Origin: Pseudoxanthomonas sp. F37
Lineage (GTDB): Bacteria > Pseudomonadota > Gammaproteobacteria > Xanthomonadales > Xanthomonadaceae
Assembly (NCBI RefSeq): GCF_022965755.1
Contig: NZ_CP095187.1
Coordinates: 3,534,001-3,598,000, forward strand
Direction of reading: 5' to 3'
Length of the DNA stretch: 64,000 nucleotides
Shown here: one piece after another, positions 37,576 through 47,700 of the stretch
How the letters are laid out: each line of letters opens with the position of its first letter
How positions within the stretch are numbered: position 1 is the stretch's first letter
The notes under the pieces: model-generated
What the model saw: the letters and a program-made list of their open reading frames with translations, nothing else
Told to the model about the DNA's origin: nothing
Database searches by the model: none
Position numbers and translations under genes: made by a program

Positions 37576-38715
37576 TCATTTCAGCGCCGCTCCGCTGCTC
37601 TCGCGCACGCTCAGGGTGACCGGCGCGATGGTCCTGCGGGGCACGGCACCCTCGTCCATCTGCGCGAGCACCAGCTGCGCGGCCTGCCGCCCACGCTCGC
37701 GTGGGTTGGCGGCCAGGGTGGTCAGCGGCGGCGTGGTCACGGCCGCCTCGGGGATATCGTCGAAGCCGGTGACGGCGAAGCCCTTGCCCGGCTGGATGCC
37801 GCGCGCCAGCAGGCCCAGCATCAGGCCCAGCGCGACCGTGTCGTTGTAGCAGACGGCGGCGGTGGGCGGTGCCTGCTCGCCGAACAGCTCGCCCGTGCGC
37901 GCGGCCGCTTCCAGGCGGTTGGGCGCCGATTCGATCAGCCACGCCGGATCGACCGGCAGGCCCGCCCGCTTCATCGCCTGCGCATGGCCCGCGCGGCGCT
38001 GTCGGCAGGAACTGGAATCGGCATGTCCGCCGAAGAACGCGATGCGGCGATGGCCCAGGGCGATCAGGTGTTCGGTGGCCAGCTGCGCGCCATGCTGGTT
38101 GTCCAGTCCCAGGAAGCCCCAGTCGTCGGCGCCGGCGAGTTCGCGATTGAACAGCAGCACGTTCGCGCGCGCGTCCAGCACCTTGTGCAACTGGGCCGCA
38201 TCGCTGCCCTCGGCAGGCGACAGGATCACGCCCGCCGGCGTGTGCTCCATCAGCGAGGCCAGCACGGCCTGCTGCCGCTCGGGCGACTCGCCCGTGCTGC
38301 CGAGCAGGGTCACGTAACCCTTCTCGCCCAGGGCCTCGTCCACGCCGGCCGCGAACTCGGCGAAGAACGGATTGGCCAGGTCGTTGATGACCAGCGCCAC
38401 GCTGGACGACGTGCGCCGGCGCAGGTTGGCCGCGCCGCGGTTGTAGACGTAGCGTTGCCGCTTGAGTTCCGCTTCCACGCGGGCGCGCGTGTCGGCGTGG
38501 ACCAGCGGACTGCCGCGCAGCACCAGCGATACGGTGGCGCGCGAGACGCCGATGGCGTTGGCGATATCGGTGACGGTCACCACCCGCTGCGGGTCGCGCG
38601 CGCGCGCCGCGGGCGCCGCCTTGCCGGCCTTGGCCCCGGAAGCGGCGCCGCCCCCCGCCTTCGCGGCCTTGGGCGTGCGCGCGGACCCTGCCCGGGGTGG
38701 GCGTTTCTGGCTCAT
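37576..38715 (-). CDS. LacI-family transcriptional repressor of the mannoside locus
   Basis: The 379-residue regulator has an unusually long Ala/Lys-rich N-terminal arm (about 45 residues) before the LacI helix-turn-helix VTVTDIANAIGVSRATVSLVL and hinge, then a periplasmic-binding-protein-type effector domain (SVALVINDLANPFFAEFAAG, GFLGLDNQHGAQLATEHL, AVTGFDDIPEAA). A 14-bp palindrome ATGGATCGATCCAT starts one base upstream of the start codon, so it should repress its own synthesis. Related palindromes precede the TonB receptor, the GH2/GH92 promoter region and glk. The effector is probably a sugar or sugar phosphate from mannose breakdown. Confidence 0.92.
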   Translation of the reverse strand: MSQKRPPRAGSARTPKAAKAGGGAASGAKAGKAAPAARARDPQRVVTVTDIANAIGVSRATVSLVLRGSPLVHADTRARVEAELKRQRYVYNRGAANLRRRTSSSVALVINDLANPFFAEFAAGVDEALGEKGYVTLLGSTGESPERQQAVLASLMEHTPAGVILSPAEGSDAAQLHKVLDARANVLLFNRELAGADDWGFLGLDNQHGAQLATEHLIALGHRRIAFFGGHADSSSCRQRRAGHAQAMKRAGLPVDPAWLIESAPNRLEAAARTGELFGEQAPPTAAVCYNDTVALGLMLGLLARGIQPGKGFAVTGFDDIPEAAVTTPPLTTLAANPRERGRQAAQLVLAQMDEGAVPRRTIAPVTLSVRESSGAALK

Positions 38716-38729
38716 ATGGATCGATCCAT
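38716..38729. promoter_or_regulatory. LacI-type operator at the lacI start codon
   Basis: ATGGATCGATCCAT is a perfect 14-bp palindrome directly upstream of the lacI ATG (38715), in the position of an autorepression site. Confidence 0.75.
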
Positions 38730-38790
38730 TCCGACGATGCGCCCAGCGTAAACCATCATGCGGACTTGGATGCGCGGCGGGAGCATGGGC

Positions 38791-41247
38791 TCAACGACCG
38801 GCCCCCGACGAAGACGACGGCGCGGCGGCGCAGGGCGACACCGGCAGGTCCTGCGCCCGCGTGCCCCAGCCCTGCGGCTGCGGCGCATCGGCCAGGTCGA
38901 AGCGCAGGCGGCCGCCCTGTCGCAGGTGCTCCCAGTCCAGCCAGACGGCGGCATGCTCGCGGCCGTCCAGCGACACGCCGCGGATGTAGCGCGGCTTGCC
39001 GTCGCCGGCCTGCGGCGCCTCGATCCTCAGCGTGCGCCCCTGGCCCATGTCCACGTCGACACGCGGGAAGCGCGGCGCGTGCAGCACGAACTGCCCGGTC
39101 CCGGGCACCACCGGATACAGGCCCATCGCACTGAACAGGTACCACGCCGACATGGTGCCCAGGTCGTCGTTGCCCGTCACGCCGTTGGGCGCATTGGTGA
39201 ACAGCTGCTGCGCGGCATGCAGCACCGTGGAGGTCTTCCACGGCTGGCCGATCAGCGTGTACATCCACGGCACGTGCAGGTCCGGTTCGTTGTTGGGGTT
39301 GTAGCGGAACTGGTTGTAGTAGCTGTAGGGCCCGACGACCCACTGCTTGCGCGCGGCGCCGGCCGGATCGGCCAGCAGCGCGTCGTACGCGAAGAAGTCG
39401 TCCAGGCGCCGCGCCGCTTCCTGCGGCCCGTGCATCGCCTCCACCAGGCCCGGCACGTCCTGCTGCGCCAGCCACTGGTACTGCCACGCCGTGCCCTCGT
39501 GGAAACCGTGGTGGGAACGCGGGCTGTACTGGCCATCGGACGGTGTGTACCACTGCCCATCCTCGGTACGCGGACGTGGAAAGCCGGCAAAGCCCGCCGC
39601 CTCGTCGCGAACCGATGCATCCCACAGCGTGCGCCAGTTGCGTCCGCGGCGCTTCAGCACGGCGGCATCGTCGTCATGCCCCAACGCCCCGGCCATCACC
39701 GAAAGCGAGCAGTCGGCCAGTGCGTATTCCAGGGTCGCCGAGCCGCCATGGTGGGGGTCCACGTCCATGCCCTTGGAGGGGAACGCACGGTCGTACTGGA
39801 CGAAGCCCTGCGCCAGGTAGTTGGGATTGCCGGAACGGCCGGCATGGCGCGAGTTCAGGGGCGGCACGCCGAACGCATTCCTGCGCAGCGCCGCGTACGC
39901 TTCCGCCTCACGCCCCTGCAGCGCGCCGAAGCGCCACAGATCCACCAGGAACGGGGTGACCGGATCGCCGGTCATGATGTTGGTTTCGAAACTGGCGTAC
40001 CCCCAGCGCGGCAGCCAGCCTCCCTGCTGGTCGATGGCCAGCAGCGAACGCGCGATGTCCATGGCCCGCTGCGGCCGCAACAGCGCGATCAGCTGGTTCT
40101 GCGAGCGGTAGGTGTCCCACAGCGAAAAGTATTCGTAGTAGGTCCATCCATCGGCGCGATGGACCAGATCGTCGTAGCCCCGGTAGCGGCCGTCGGCGTC
40201 GCTGCCGGTCAACGGCTGCAGTAGCGCGTGGTACAGCGCGGTGTAGAAGACCACGCGATCGTCGCGCCCGCCGCCGTGCACGCGCACGCTGGACAGTTCG
40301 GCGTCCCAGGCCCTCTGCGCACGCGCGCGCATCTGCTCGAAGCGGAGCAGCCTGCCCCCGGCCATGCCCTCGCTGCGCAGGTTGTTGCGCGCGCCTTCGG
40401 CGTCGACATGCGAGATCGCCGACACGGCGGTGACGCTGCGGTCGCGGCCCAGGTCGAAGGTCAGCCACGCACCGCTGGGCTTGCCTTCGCCCTCCATCAC
40501 GTGACGCGAACCCGGCACGCCGCCGGCCTCGCCCCAGGTGCCGAACGCCTTGAACGGGCGATCGAACTCCAGGCGGAACCAGGTGGTGTACTGATGCCCA
40601 CCGCAGAAGCTCTGGGTCACCAGCTTGCCTTCCACCGTGCGGTCGCCGACCACGGCCAGGCTGCTGCCGGTCACGGCGTGGCGTTCGTTGGCCTGGCCGA
40701 TGTTGACCAGCACATGGCCTTCGCCCGTTGCGGTGAAGGTGTAACGCTCGGCCGCCGCGCGGGTCAGCGCGGTGGCTTCGGCATCTATCCCGCCGTAATC
40801 CGTCAGCCGCACCCTGTAGTAGCCGGCCTGCCCGCTTTCGCCGTCGTGGCGGTAGCGCGCGCCGTAGCGCTTGTGGTCGAACGCTTTCGGATCGGCCGTA
40901 TCGAAATCGCCGCCGGGACCGATGCGGCCGGTCACCGGCAGCACCGAGACCTGCCCACCCTGCTCCCAGCATCCCGCGCCGGAAAGGAAGGAGTGGCCGA
41001 AGCCGCGGATCTGCGGATCGTCGTAGCGCCAGCCCGAGTAGTGGGAACCGATCGGACTGACCTGGATCATCCCGAACGGTGCGGAGGCGCCGGGGAACGT
41101 GTTGCCGTCATCCTTGCTGCCGATGAAGGTGTTGACCTCGGCACTCGGGCCCTGCGCGGCCGCCGTCGCCGGCACGGCGGCAGGGGCCGCCAGCGCGAAC
41201 AGCAGCGGTACGGTGCGGAGCAGCGAAAGCGGGGTGGTCGGCTTCAT
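38791..41247 (-). CDS. GH92 exo-alpha-mannosidase (first of three)
   Basis: The 818-residue protein has a signal peptide (MKPTTPLSLLRTVPLLFALAAPAAV) and both GH92 domains: an N-terminal beta-sandwich starting VNTFIGSKDDGNTFPGASAPFGMIQVSP, and an (alpha/alpha)6 catalytic domain with FSLWDTYRSQNQL, HEGTAWQYQW (Glu), GVTGNDDLGTMSAWY (the calcium/base Asp pair region) and PNNEPDLHVPWMY. GH92 enzymes are calcium-dependent inverting alpha-mannosidases that trim N-glycans or mannan. The +1 contact motif differs from the other two copies (NNEPDLH), which suggests a different linkage preference. It lies downstream of the TonB receptor behind a terminator, so it probably has its own promoter or limited read-through. 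Confidence 0.92.
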   Translation of the reverse strand: MKPTTPLSLLRTVPLLFALAAPAAVPATAAAQGPSAEVNTFIGSKDDGNTFPGASAPFGMIQVSPIGSHYSGWRYDDPQIRGFGHSFLSGAGCWEQGGQVSVLPVTGRIGPGGDFDTADPKAFDHKRYGARYRHDGESGQAGYYRVRLTDYGGIDAEATALTRAAAERYTFTATGEGHVLVNIGQANERHAVTGSSLAVVGDRTVEGKLVTQSFCGGHQYTTWFRLEFDRPFKAFGTWGEAGGVPGSRHVMEGEGKPSGAWLTFDLGRDRSVTAVSAISHVDAEGARNNLRSEGMAGGRLLRFEQMRARAQRAWDAELSSVRVHGGGRDDRVVFYTALYHALLQPLTGSDADGRYRGYDDLVHRADGWTYYEYFSLWDTYRSQNQLIALLRPQRAMDIARSLLAIDQQGGWLPRWGYASFETNIMTGDPVTPFLVDLWRFGALQGREAEAYAALRRNAFGVPPLNSRHAGRSGNPNYLAQGFVQYDRAFPSKGMDVDPHHGGSATLEYALADCSLSVMAGALGHDDDAAVLKRRGRNWRTLWDASVRDEAAGFAGFPRPRTEDGQWYTPSDGQYSPRSHHGFHEGTAWQYQWLAQQDVPGLVEAMHGPQEAARRLDDFFAYDALLADPAGAARKQWVVGPYSYYNQFRYNPNNEPDLHVPWMYTLIGQPWKTSTVLHAAQQLFTNAPNGVTGNDDLGTMSAWYLFSAMGLYPVVPGTGQFVLHAPRFPRVDVDMGQGRTLRIEAPQAGDGKPRYIRGVSLDGREHAAVWLDWEHLRQGGRLRFDLADAPQPQGWGTRAQDLPVSPCAAAPSSSSGAGR

Positions 41248-41305
41248 GCGTTCCCGTCCTGTGGTTCGGCGCGCGCGGCATCCGGAAGCATCCCGCACGC
41301 AAGGA

Positions 41306-41332
41306 GAAAAGTGGCCCGGCCGTGGCCGGGCC
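41306..41332 (-). terminator. Rho-independent terminator after the TonB receptor gene
   Basis: On the minus strand, GGCCCGGCC-AC-GGCCGGGCC forms a 9-bp GC stem followed by ACTTTTCT. It lies 67 bp after the receptor stop codon and before the GH92 start. A second hairpin lies at about 41343-41361. Confidence 0.7.
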
Positions 41333-41398
41333 GTCGGCCCCATGCCGCCCGTCGCCGGGCGGGAGAGAAAGCATGGGGCCGGAACACGCGGCGCGACC

Positions 41399-44300
41399 TC
41401 AGAACTTGTAGGTCAAGCCCAGGTAAGCCATGCGGCCCGCATACCCGTTGGTGTAGAAGCGGTCCTTGGTGTCGTTGCCCAGGTGCGAGCGCGTCTCTTC
41501 CTCGGTCAGGTTGAGCACCGACGCGCTGATGCTGAGGGCGGGCGTGATGTTGTAGGCCGCGTTCAGATCGATCTGGTAGTACGGCTCCTCATAGACGTTC
41601 AGCCCGTTGACCAGACCCTGCACCACTTCGCCGCGGCGGTTGTACGAGGCGCGCAGCAACAGGTCCTGCGTTTCGTAGAACACGGTGAAGTTGGTCTGGT
41701 TCTTCGCGCTGCCGGGCATCGACGTCTTGCCGACTTCGGTGCCGTCCTCCAGCGTCACGGCCGCCTTGCTGGCGTCGTTGTAGGTGTAGTTGAACTGGAA
41801 GCCCAGGCCGAAATCCAGCGTGTGCTGGGCATACAGTTCCACGCCCTGCGACACCGCATCCCGGCCGCCGGCCTGGGTGCTGTAGTTCTGCACGGTGACC
41901 ATTTCGCCGCCGACGAGCATGTTCACGTCGGTGATCACGTTCACGGCGAAGTTCTGCACGTTCTTGCGGAACAGGCCCACGCCGGCGACCGAGCCCGGAT
42001 GGAAGTACCACTCCAGGCCCAGGTCGAACTGGTCGGCCTGGTACGGCTCCAGTCCCTTGTTGCTGCCCGAACCGTACCAGCCCAGCTCGCCCGCGCCACC
42101 GGTCAGACGGCGGTCGTCGACGTATTCCTGGCTGTAGTACTCCAGGCTGCCCGGCGAGGCGATGTCGCCGTAGCTCGGACGCGACATCACCTTGGACGCG
42201 GCCGCGCGCAGCACCAGGTCATCGGTCAGGTCGTAGGCCAGGTTGAAGCTCGGCAGCACGTCGGTATAGGTGCGGTCGAGCGCGGCGACCTCGTACGATT
42301 CGGGCCGCGCCACCCGCTCGTGGAGCCTCCAGAAGCCCTCGCTGCCGCAATACGTGTCGGCGGGGGCGCCGGTCGGCATCGCGTCACCCTGCACGCAGGC
42401 CAGCGGGTTGCCATCGGCGCCGTCGAAGAAGTAGTCCTGGTAGGAGGTGATCTTGTCGGTCGAGTCGGCGTGCTGCCGGGTGCGCGCGATGCGCACGCCG
42501 ACGTTGCCGCGCAGGCGGTCGGTGCGGAAGTTGGCCTGCAGGTAGGTGGAGTAGATCTTCTCGTCGACGTTGTAGACGAAATTCTCCTCCTCGCGGGTCT
42601 GCATGGCGCCGTAGGTGCTGTTGAGATAGGCGATGTAGCCGGGGAAGTTGATCGCCGGGTACGCGCTGGCGTTGATGCCGCCGGGCAGGTTGCCCAGCGA
42701 GGTGATCAGGCTCGGCGAGAACTGGGTGGCGACGCTGTTGCAGCGGCCGGCCCAGTAGCGGTTGTCGTAGTCGCCCGGGTCGGTGCCCGGGCACACCCAG
42801 TAGCTGTTGCCGGTACTGCGGTGGATGCCGCCGTCGCGGCCCTTGATGCCGAACTGCAGCGACTCGAACACATCGCCGTCGAAGTGCCAGGTGCCGTCGA
42901 TCTGGGCGTACTTCTGGCGGGTGTCGTTGCGGGTCCAGGACGAGCCGGTCGAGCCCAGGTCGACCTGCAGGATGCCGTTCTGCAGGTTCTGCAGCAGCTC
43001 CGGCGAGAACGTCATCGTCGGCGTGCCGGTCAGGTCCCAGGCACTGGCGTAGTTGCCGTTGGTCCAGCTGCCGTCCGCATTCTGCAGGCGCGGCTTGATG
43101 GGCAGCGAGAACTGCAGCTCGGGGCCGCCCTTGGCCCAGGTGCGGCCGACCTTGAAGGACACGTCCAGCTTCTCGCCGCGCCACTCGCCGCCGAAGTCGG
43201 CGGTCTGCGAAAGCGACTTCTCGATGTTGTAGCTGCCGGTGATCTGCGGCGTCGGCACGGTGCAGTCGTCCGAACCCCAGCCGCCCGGGGCCATGCCGGC
43301 AGCGGCGGCCTCTTCCTCACTGCAGTAGTACGCCTTGCCCGGATGCAGGCTGTAGTTCGCGCCGGTGACGATGGTGCCGCTGGGGTCGAAGGTCAGCCCG
43401 TCCAGCAGGCGGCCGCCCCGCCAGTTGCCGTCGCCGTGGTAACGGGCGATGTTCCATTCCGGAACCTTCAGCGTATTGGTCTGCGAGTCCTGCGACAGGT
43501 CGAAGCGGAAGTAGTTCGCGGTCAGGGTCAGGTTGTCGGTCGGCTTGAACTGGAAGGTCAGCTGTCCGCCCTTGCGCTCGCGTTCTTCTTCCTTGACGTT
43601 GAAGTTGACCGACGTCGGCATCATGAAGCCGGTGTAGTAGTTGCCGTTCTGGTCCCAGAAGCCCGTGCCGCCCCACCAGTTGGAGTTGAAGTCCGAGGGC
43701 TTGCCGTTGACGTCGACCGCAGTGCCGCCCTCGTCGCGACCGTACCACTGCCAGCTTTCGGTGCTGGCCCCCATGGTGCGCGTGGTGCGCTTCTGCTGGG
43801 TATAGCCGACGAACACGCCGAACCGGTCTTCCTTGTCGTGCCAGGAATACGAGCCGGAGATCTGTCCATCGGTCTTCCTGGTGGTGTCCGACCAGGTGCC
43901 TTCGACATTGACGAAGCCGGAGTTGGGCTCCAGCTCGAGCGGACGGCGCGTGTGCAGGATCACCGTGCCGCCGATGCCGCCTTCGTCGATGCGCGCCTCC
44001 GGCGTCTTGAACAGCTCGGCGCTGCCCAGCATGTTCGACGGCAGCAGCGTGTAGTTGAAAGAACGGGTCGGGTCGCCGTTGGATTCGGCGCTGGCGATGT
44101 AGTTGCCGTTCAACTGGGTCAGGACCAGCTCCGAGGACAGGCCGCGGACGCTGACGTTCTTGCCTTCGCCGCCATCGCGGCTGATGAGCACGCCCGGCAC
44201 GCGCTGCAGCGCATCGGCGACATTCTTGTCGGGGAACTTGCCGACGTCCTCCGCGGTGATGACTTCCACCACGGCGTTCGCGTTGCGCTTCTGCTCCAGG

Positions 44301-44500
44301 CTCTGCTCGATCGAGTAGCGGTAGCCCTTGACCGTCACCGTATCCAGGTCGGTGGCCTGCACCTGGGCCTGGTCCGGCGTGGCGGGCGCGCTGTCCGCCT
44401 GTTGTGCGAGCGCGTTAGCGGATGCGACGGTCGCGGACAACGCGATGGCGATCCCTACATACAGCGTGCTGCGAGTGCGTGCGTGTGGCGTGCATTTCAT
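41399..44500 (-). CDS. TonB-dependent outer-membrane receptor for mannosides
   Basis: The 1033-residue receptor starts with a signal peptide (about residues 1-32). After a Gln/Asp-rich linker come the TonB box region (LDTVTVKGYRYSIEQSLEQK) and plug domain (GKFPDKNVADALQRVPGVLISRDGGEGKNVSVRGLSSEL). A 22-strand-type barrel follows and ends in YLGLTYKF with a terminal Phe. No N-terminal regulatory extension (FecR/FpvA type) is present. The start at 44500 has a GGGAGAGGG site. The subfamily is the one paired with glycoside hydrolases in Xanthomonadaceae carbohydrate loci. Two LacI-type operators lie upstream. It should import oligomannosides freed at the cell surface. Confidence 0.93.
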   Translation of the reverse strand: MKCTPHARTRSTLYVGIAIALSATVASANALAQQADSAPATPDQAQVQATDLDTVTVKGYRYSIEQSLEQKRNANAVVEVITAEDVGKFPDKNVADALQRVPGVLISRDGGEGKNVSVRGLSSELVLTQLNGNYIASAESNGDPTRSFNYTLLPSNMLGSAELFKTPEARIDEGGIGGTVILHTRRPLELEPNSGFVNVEGTWSDTTRKTDGQISGSYSWHDKEDRFGVFVGYTQQKRTTRTMGASTESWQWYGRDEGGTAVDVNGKPSDFNSNWWGGTGFWDQNGNYYTGFMMPTSVNFNVKEEERERKGGQLTFQFKPTDNLTLTANYFRFDLSQDSQTNTLKVPEWNIARYHGDGNWRGGRLLDGLTFDPSGTIVTGANYSLHPGKAYYCSEEEAAAAGMAPGGWGSDDCTVPTPQITGSYNIEKSLSQTADFGGEWRGEKLDVSFKVGRTWAKGGPELQFSLPIKPRLQNADGSWTNGNYASAWDLTGTPTMTFSPELLQNLQNGILQVDLGSTGSSWTRNDTRQKYAQIDGTWHFDGDVFESLQFGIKGRDGGIHRSTGNSYWVCPGTDPGDYDNRYWAGRCNSVATQFSPSLITSLGNLPGGINASAYPAINFPGYIAYLNSTYGAMQTREEENFVYNVDEKIYSTYLQANFRTDRLRGNVGVRIARTRQHADSTDKITSYQDYFFDGADGNPLACVQGDAMPTGAPADTYCGSEGFWRLHERVARPESYEVAALDRTYTDVLPSFNLAYDLTDDLVLRAAASKVMSRPSYGDIASPGSLEYYSQEYVDDRRLTGGAGELGWYGSGSNKGLEPYQADQFDLGLEWYFHPGSVAGVGLFRKNVQNFAVNVITDVNMLVGGEMVTVQNYSTQAGGRDAVSQGVELYAQHTLDFGLGFQFNYTYNDASKAAVTLEDGTEVGKTSMPGSAKNQTNFTVFYETQDLLLRASYNRRGEVVQGLVNGLNVYEEPYYQIDLNAAYNITPALSISASVLNLTEEETRSHLGNDTKDRFYTNGYAGRMAYLGLTYKF

Positions 44501-44548
44501 TTCAATCACCCTCTCCCAAGATTGATCGGCTGCTGACGCGATGGAATT

Positions 44549-44562
44549 TGTATCGATCTAAA
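44549..44562. promoter_or_regulatory. LacI-type operator (imperfect) upstream of the TonB receptor
   Basis: TGTATCGATCTAAA is centred on ATCGAT; four of six bases in each arm agree with the palindrome. It lies about 50 bp before the receptor start, with a second site at 44661. Confidence 0.5.
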
Positions 44563-44660
44563 ATTCGCGAAAATAAAAACCTGTCACCACAGGACGGTCC
44601 GTGCGCCATGACGGCGCCCCAGGTTCCCTTCCTGGCCCCTCCCCTCCACGAAAGACCGGT

Positions 44661-44674
44661 TTAGATCGGTCTAA
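44661..44674. promoter_or_regulatory. LacI-type operator upstream of the TonB receptor
   Basis: TTAGATCGGTCTAA is an inverted repeat with one mismatch, spaced about 110 bp from the site at 44549, so looping by a tetrameric repressor is possible. Confidence 0.55.
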
Positions 44675-44772
44675 TCCACGGAGCACATAATTAGCACAGC
44701 GGTTTCCGGGTTGCATGCTGCCGCGCAACAACCACGCCACGGCATGCGTCTCCGGCACCGGTGCCGTCGGCC

Positions 44773-47700
44773 TCACGGGACGGCCTGCCGCGTCACCGGC
44801 CGCAGCAGCTCGACCTCGGCCAGCGCGACGCCTGCCGGCGCATCCAGCCGCAACCGGTACTCGGCATAGTCGCCCGGGCGCTCGATGCGGAAAGGACGCA
44901 ACTGCCGGCCGGACGGGAATGCCTGCTCGCGCCTGTGGTCCAGCCGCGTCCACGCCCCGTCGCCGGAACGGCCTTCCAGCGTCCATGACAGGCCTGCCAG
45001 TGCCTGGTCCGCGCTGGTCAGCGTGTAGTGCGTGGCGCGCGCCGGGGCCGCGAAGCGGAAGTCGAGAGGGGCGTCTGCGCGCAGCGAAAGCCCGGTGGAC
45101 GCGTCGTCGTCGACCAGTGCGCCCGCCTTGCCGCGTCCACCCAGCGACACGCTGAGGGCGTTCGATGTCAGGTCGGCCAGGCCGCGCGGCGCTTCGCCCG
45201 GCGGCGTCAGCGACGGCGGCAATGCGTCGGTGCCGCTGCCCCATGCGGAAGGCGCGCTCCCCATGACGAATTCCAGCGTGGCGCCGTCGGCGATGTCCTG
45301 GTGGCGGATCCACGCCTGCGACCAGGGCTTGCCATCGACCTTGAGCGATTGCACGTATACGTTGCGTGCGTCGTTGTTGCGGGCGATCACGGTCAGCGTC
45401 CGTCCATCGCCCAGATCCACCTGGGCGTACGGGAAGGCGGGCGACCCGATGACGTACTCCGGCGCCCCCATCCTCAGCGGATACAGGCCCAGCATGCCGA
45501 ACAGGTACCACGCCGACATCTCGCCGTTGTCCTCGTCGCCGGGATAGCCCTGCCCGATCTCGCTGCCCAGATACAGCCTGCCCAGGATGTCGCGGGTGAT
45601 GCGCTGCGTCTTCCAGGGCTGTCCTGCCGCCACGTACATCCAGGGAATGTGGTGCGAGGGCTGGTTGCTGTGCGCGTACATGCCCATGCGCACATCGCGC
45701 GCTTCGGTCATTTCATGGATGGTGTTGCCGTAGGAACCGGCGAACTTCTTCTCCGCGGTCTCGGGCGTGGCGAAGAACGCGTCCAGCCGCTGCGCCAGCG
45801 CGCCCTCTCCGCCCAGCAGGTGGGCCAGGCCGGCGGCATCGTGCGGCGTGGTGAAGGCGAAGGTCCATGCATTGGCTTCGGTGTAGTCGCCGCCCCAGAC
45901 GCGCGGATCGAACGCCGATGCCGGCGAGTGCCAGCGGCCATCCGGCGCGCGGCCGCGGAAGAACCGGGTGGCGGGATCGAACAGGTGCACGTAGTCGGTC
46001 GCGCGGGCCCGGAAGTACTCCGCTTCCTCCGCATAGCGGCGCGCGCGTGCGGGGTCTTCCTCCCGGGCCGCCAGTCCGCTGGCCATCTGCGCAAGGCCGA
46101 AATCGTTGAGGGCGCCTTCCAGCGTCCACGACAGGCCTTCATGCACCCCATGGTCGGCATAGCCGCGATACATCGACCGCGACAGCCCCTTGCGGCCGAC
46201 GTTCGATACCGGCGGCACCACGGTGGCGTTGCGCAGCGCCGCCTCGTATGCCTCGCGGGCATCGAAGCCGCCCACGCCCTTCAGCCACGCATCGGCGAAC
46301 GCCACGTCGGAACTGGTGCCGACCATCAGGTCGGCATAGCCGGGCGATGACCAGCGCGCGACCCAGCCGCCGTCGCGGTACTGCTGCAGGAAGCCGTCGA
46401 TCATCTCGCCGGCGCGCTCGGGGGCGAACAGGGCGTAGGCCGGCCACGTGGTGCGGAACGTATCCCAGAAGCCGTTGTTGACGTAGATCCTGCCGGGCTT
46501 CACGGAGGCGGAGGTCCGCTCGGCATCGCCGCCGGCGTTCTCCTTGGACCAACTGTTCTGGTCCGCATGGCGCCAGTCGGGGTGCCCGGCACTGCCGACG
46601 TTCTCGTGCGCGATGTTGGGATACAGGAAGAGCCGGTACAGATTGGAGTACACCGTGACCCGCTGGTCGTGGCTCGCGCCCTCCACTTTCACCCGGCCCA
46701 GCAGTGCGTCCCACGCATCCTGCGCGCGCGCGCGGACCAGATCGAAGCCGGCGTCGCCGATTTCCTGCTCCAGGTTGCGCTGCGCCTGCTCCACCGAGAT
46801 CAGCGACGTGGCGATGCGCATGACGACTTCGCGCGCCTGGCCCGGCGCGAACTTCACGTAGCCGGTGGGTCGTCCCGTGTCGATCTTGCCGCTGTCCAGC
46901 CACGGCCGGTCGAAGCGCGCATAGACGAACATGCGCGTGGCGCCGTTGGACAGGCCGCTGCGGGTGTCGGAATAGCCGCGCACGGTCTGCGTCGCCGCGT
47001 CCAGCGTCAGCCCGGCGCGGGCATCCACGTTGTCGAACAGCAGGTTGGCCTCGCCGCCCTCCGGAAAGCGGAACCGGAAGATGGCCGCACGTTCGCTAGG
47101 CGCGATCTCGGCACGGATGCCGTTGTCGAAGTCCACGCGGTAGGCGTGCGGCCGGGCCTCCTCGTTGTCGTGGGAGAAGGAGAGCGCCCGCTTCCCGCGG
47201 TCGGCCTCCGGCACGCCGTGCGTCGACGACGGCATGACCTGGAAGGTCTGGCGGTCGCCCATCCACGGACTGGGCTGGTGGCTGATCGACAACGCCTGCA
47301 GGCGCGGCCGGTTGTCGTCGCCGTTCTGCTCGTTCCACCGGTACAGCCAGCCCAGCGAGCCGGCGTCGGTCACGGGGACCCAGAAGTTGAAGCCATGCGG
47401 CATGGCCGTGGCGGGAATGTTGTTGCCCCGCGAAAACGTGGCGTTGGACTGGGTGCCGCGGGTGGTGATGACGTAGTCGCTGGGACGCCGGACCTCCGGC
47501 TGCGCCTGGCGGCGCAGGGCGATATCGTCGATCCAGCCGGTCGAGACCGCGGCCGGAACCGGCTGGACCTGCAGTTCGATGGCACGGATGCGCTTCCCGC
47601 GCAGCGCGGCCAGATCGCCCACGCGGACCTGCTTGTGCGCCCACTGCTGCGGATACAGCGTCTTCGATGCCGCCTGTCCCCCGGCCGTGGCCGGCGCACC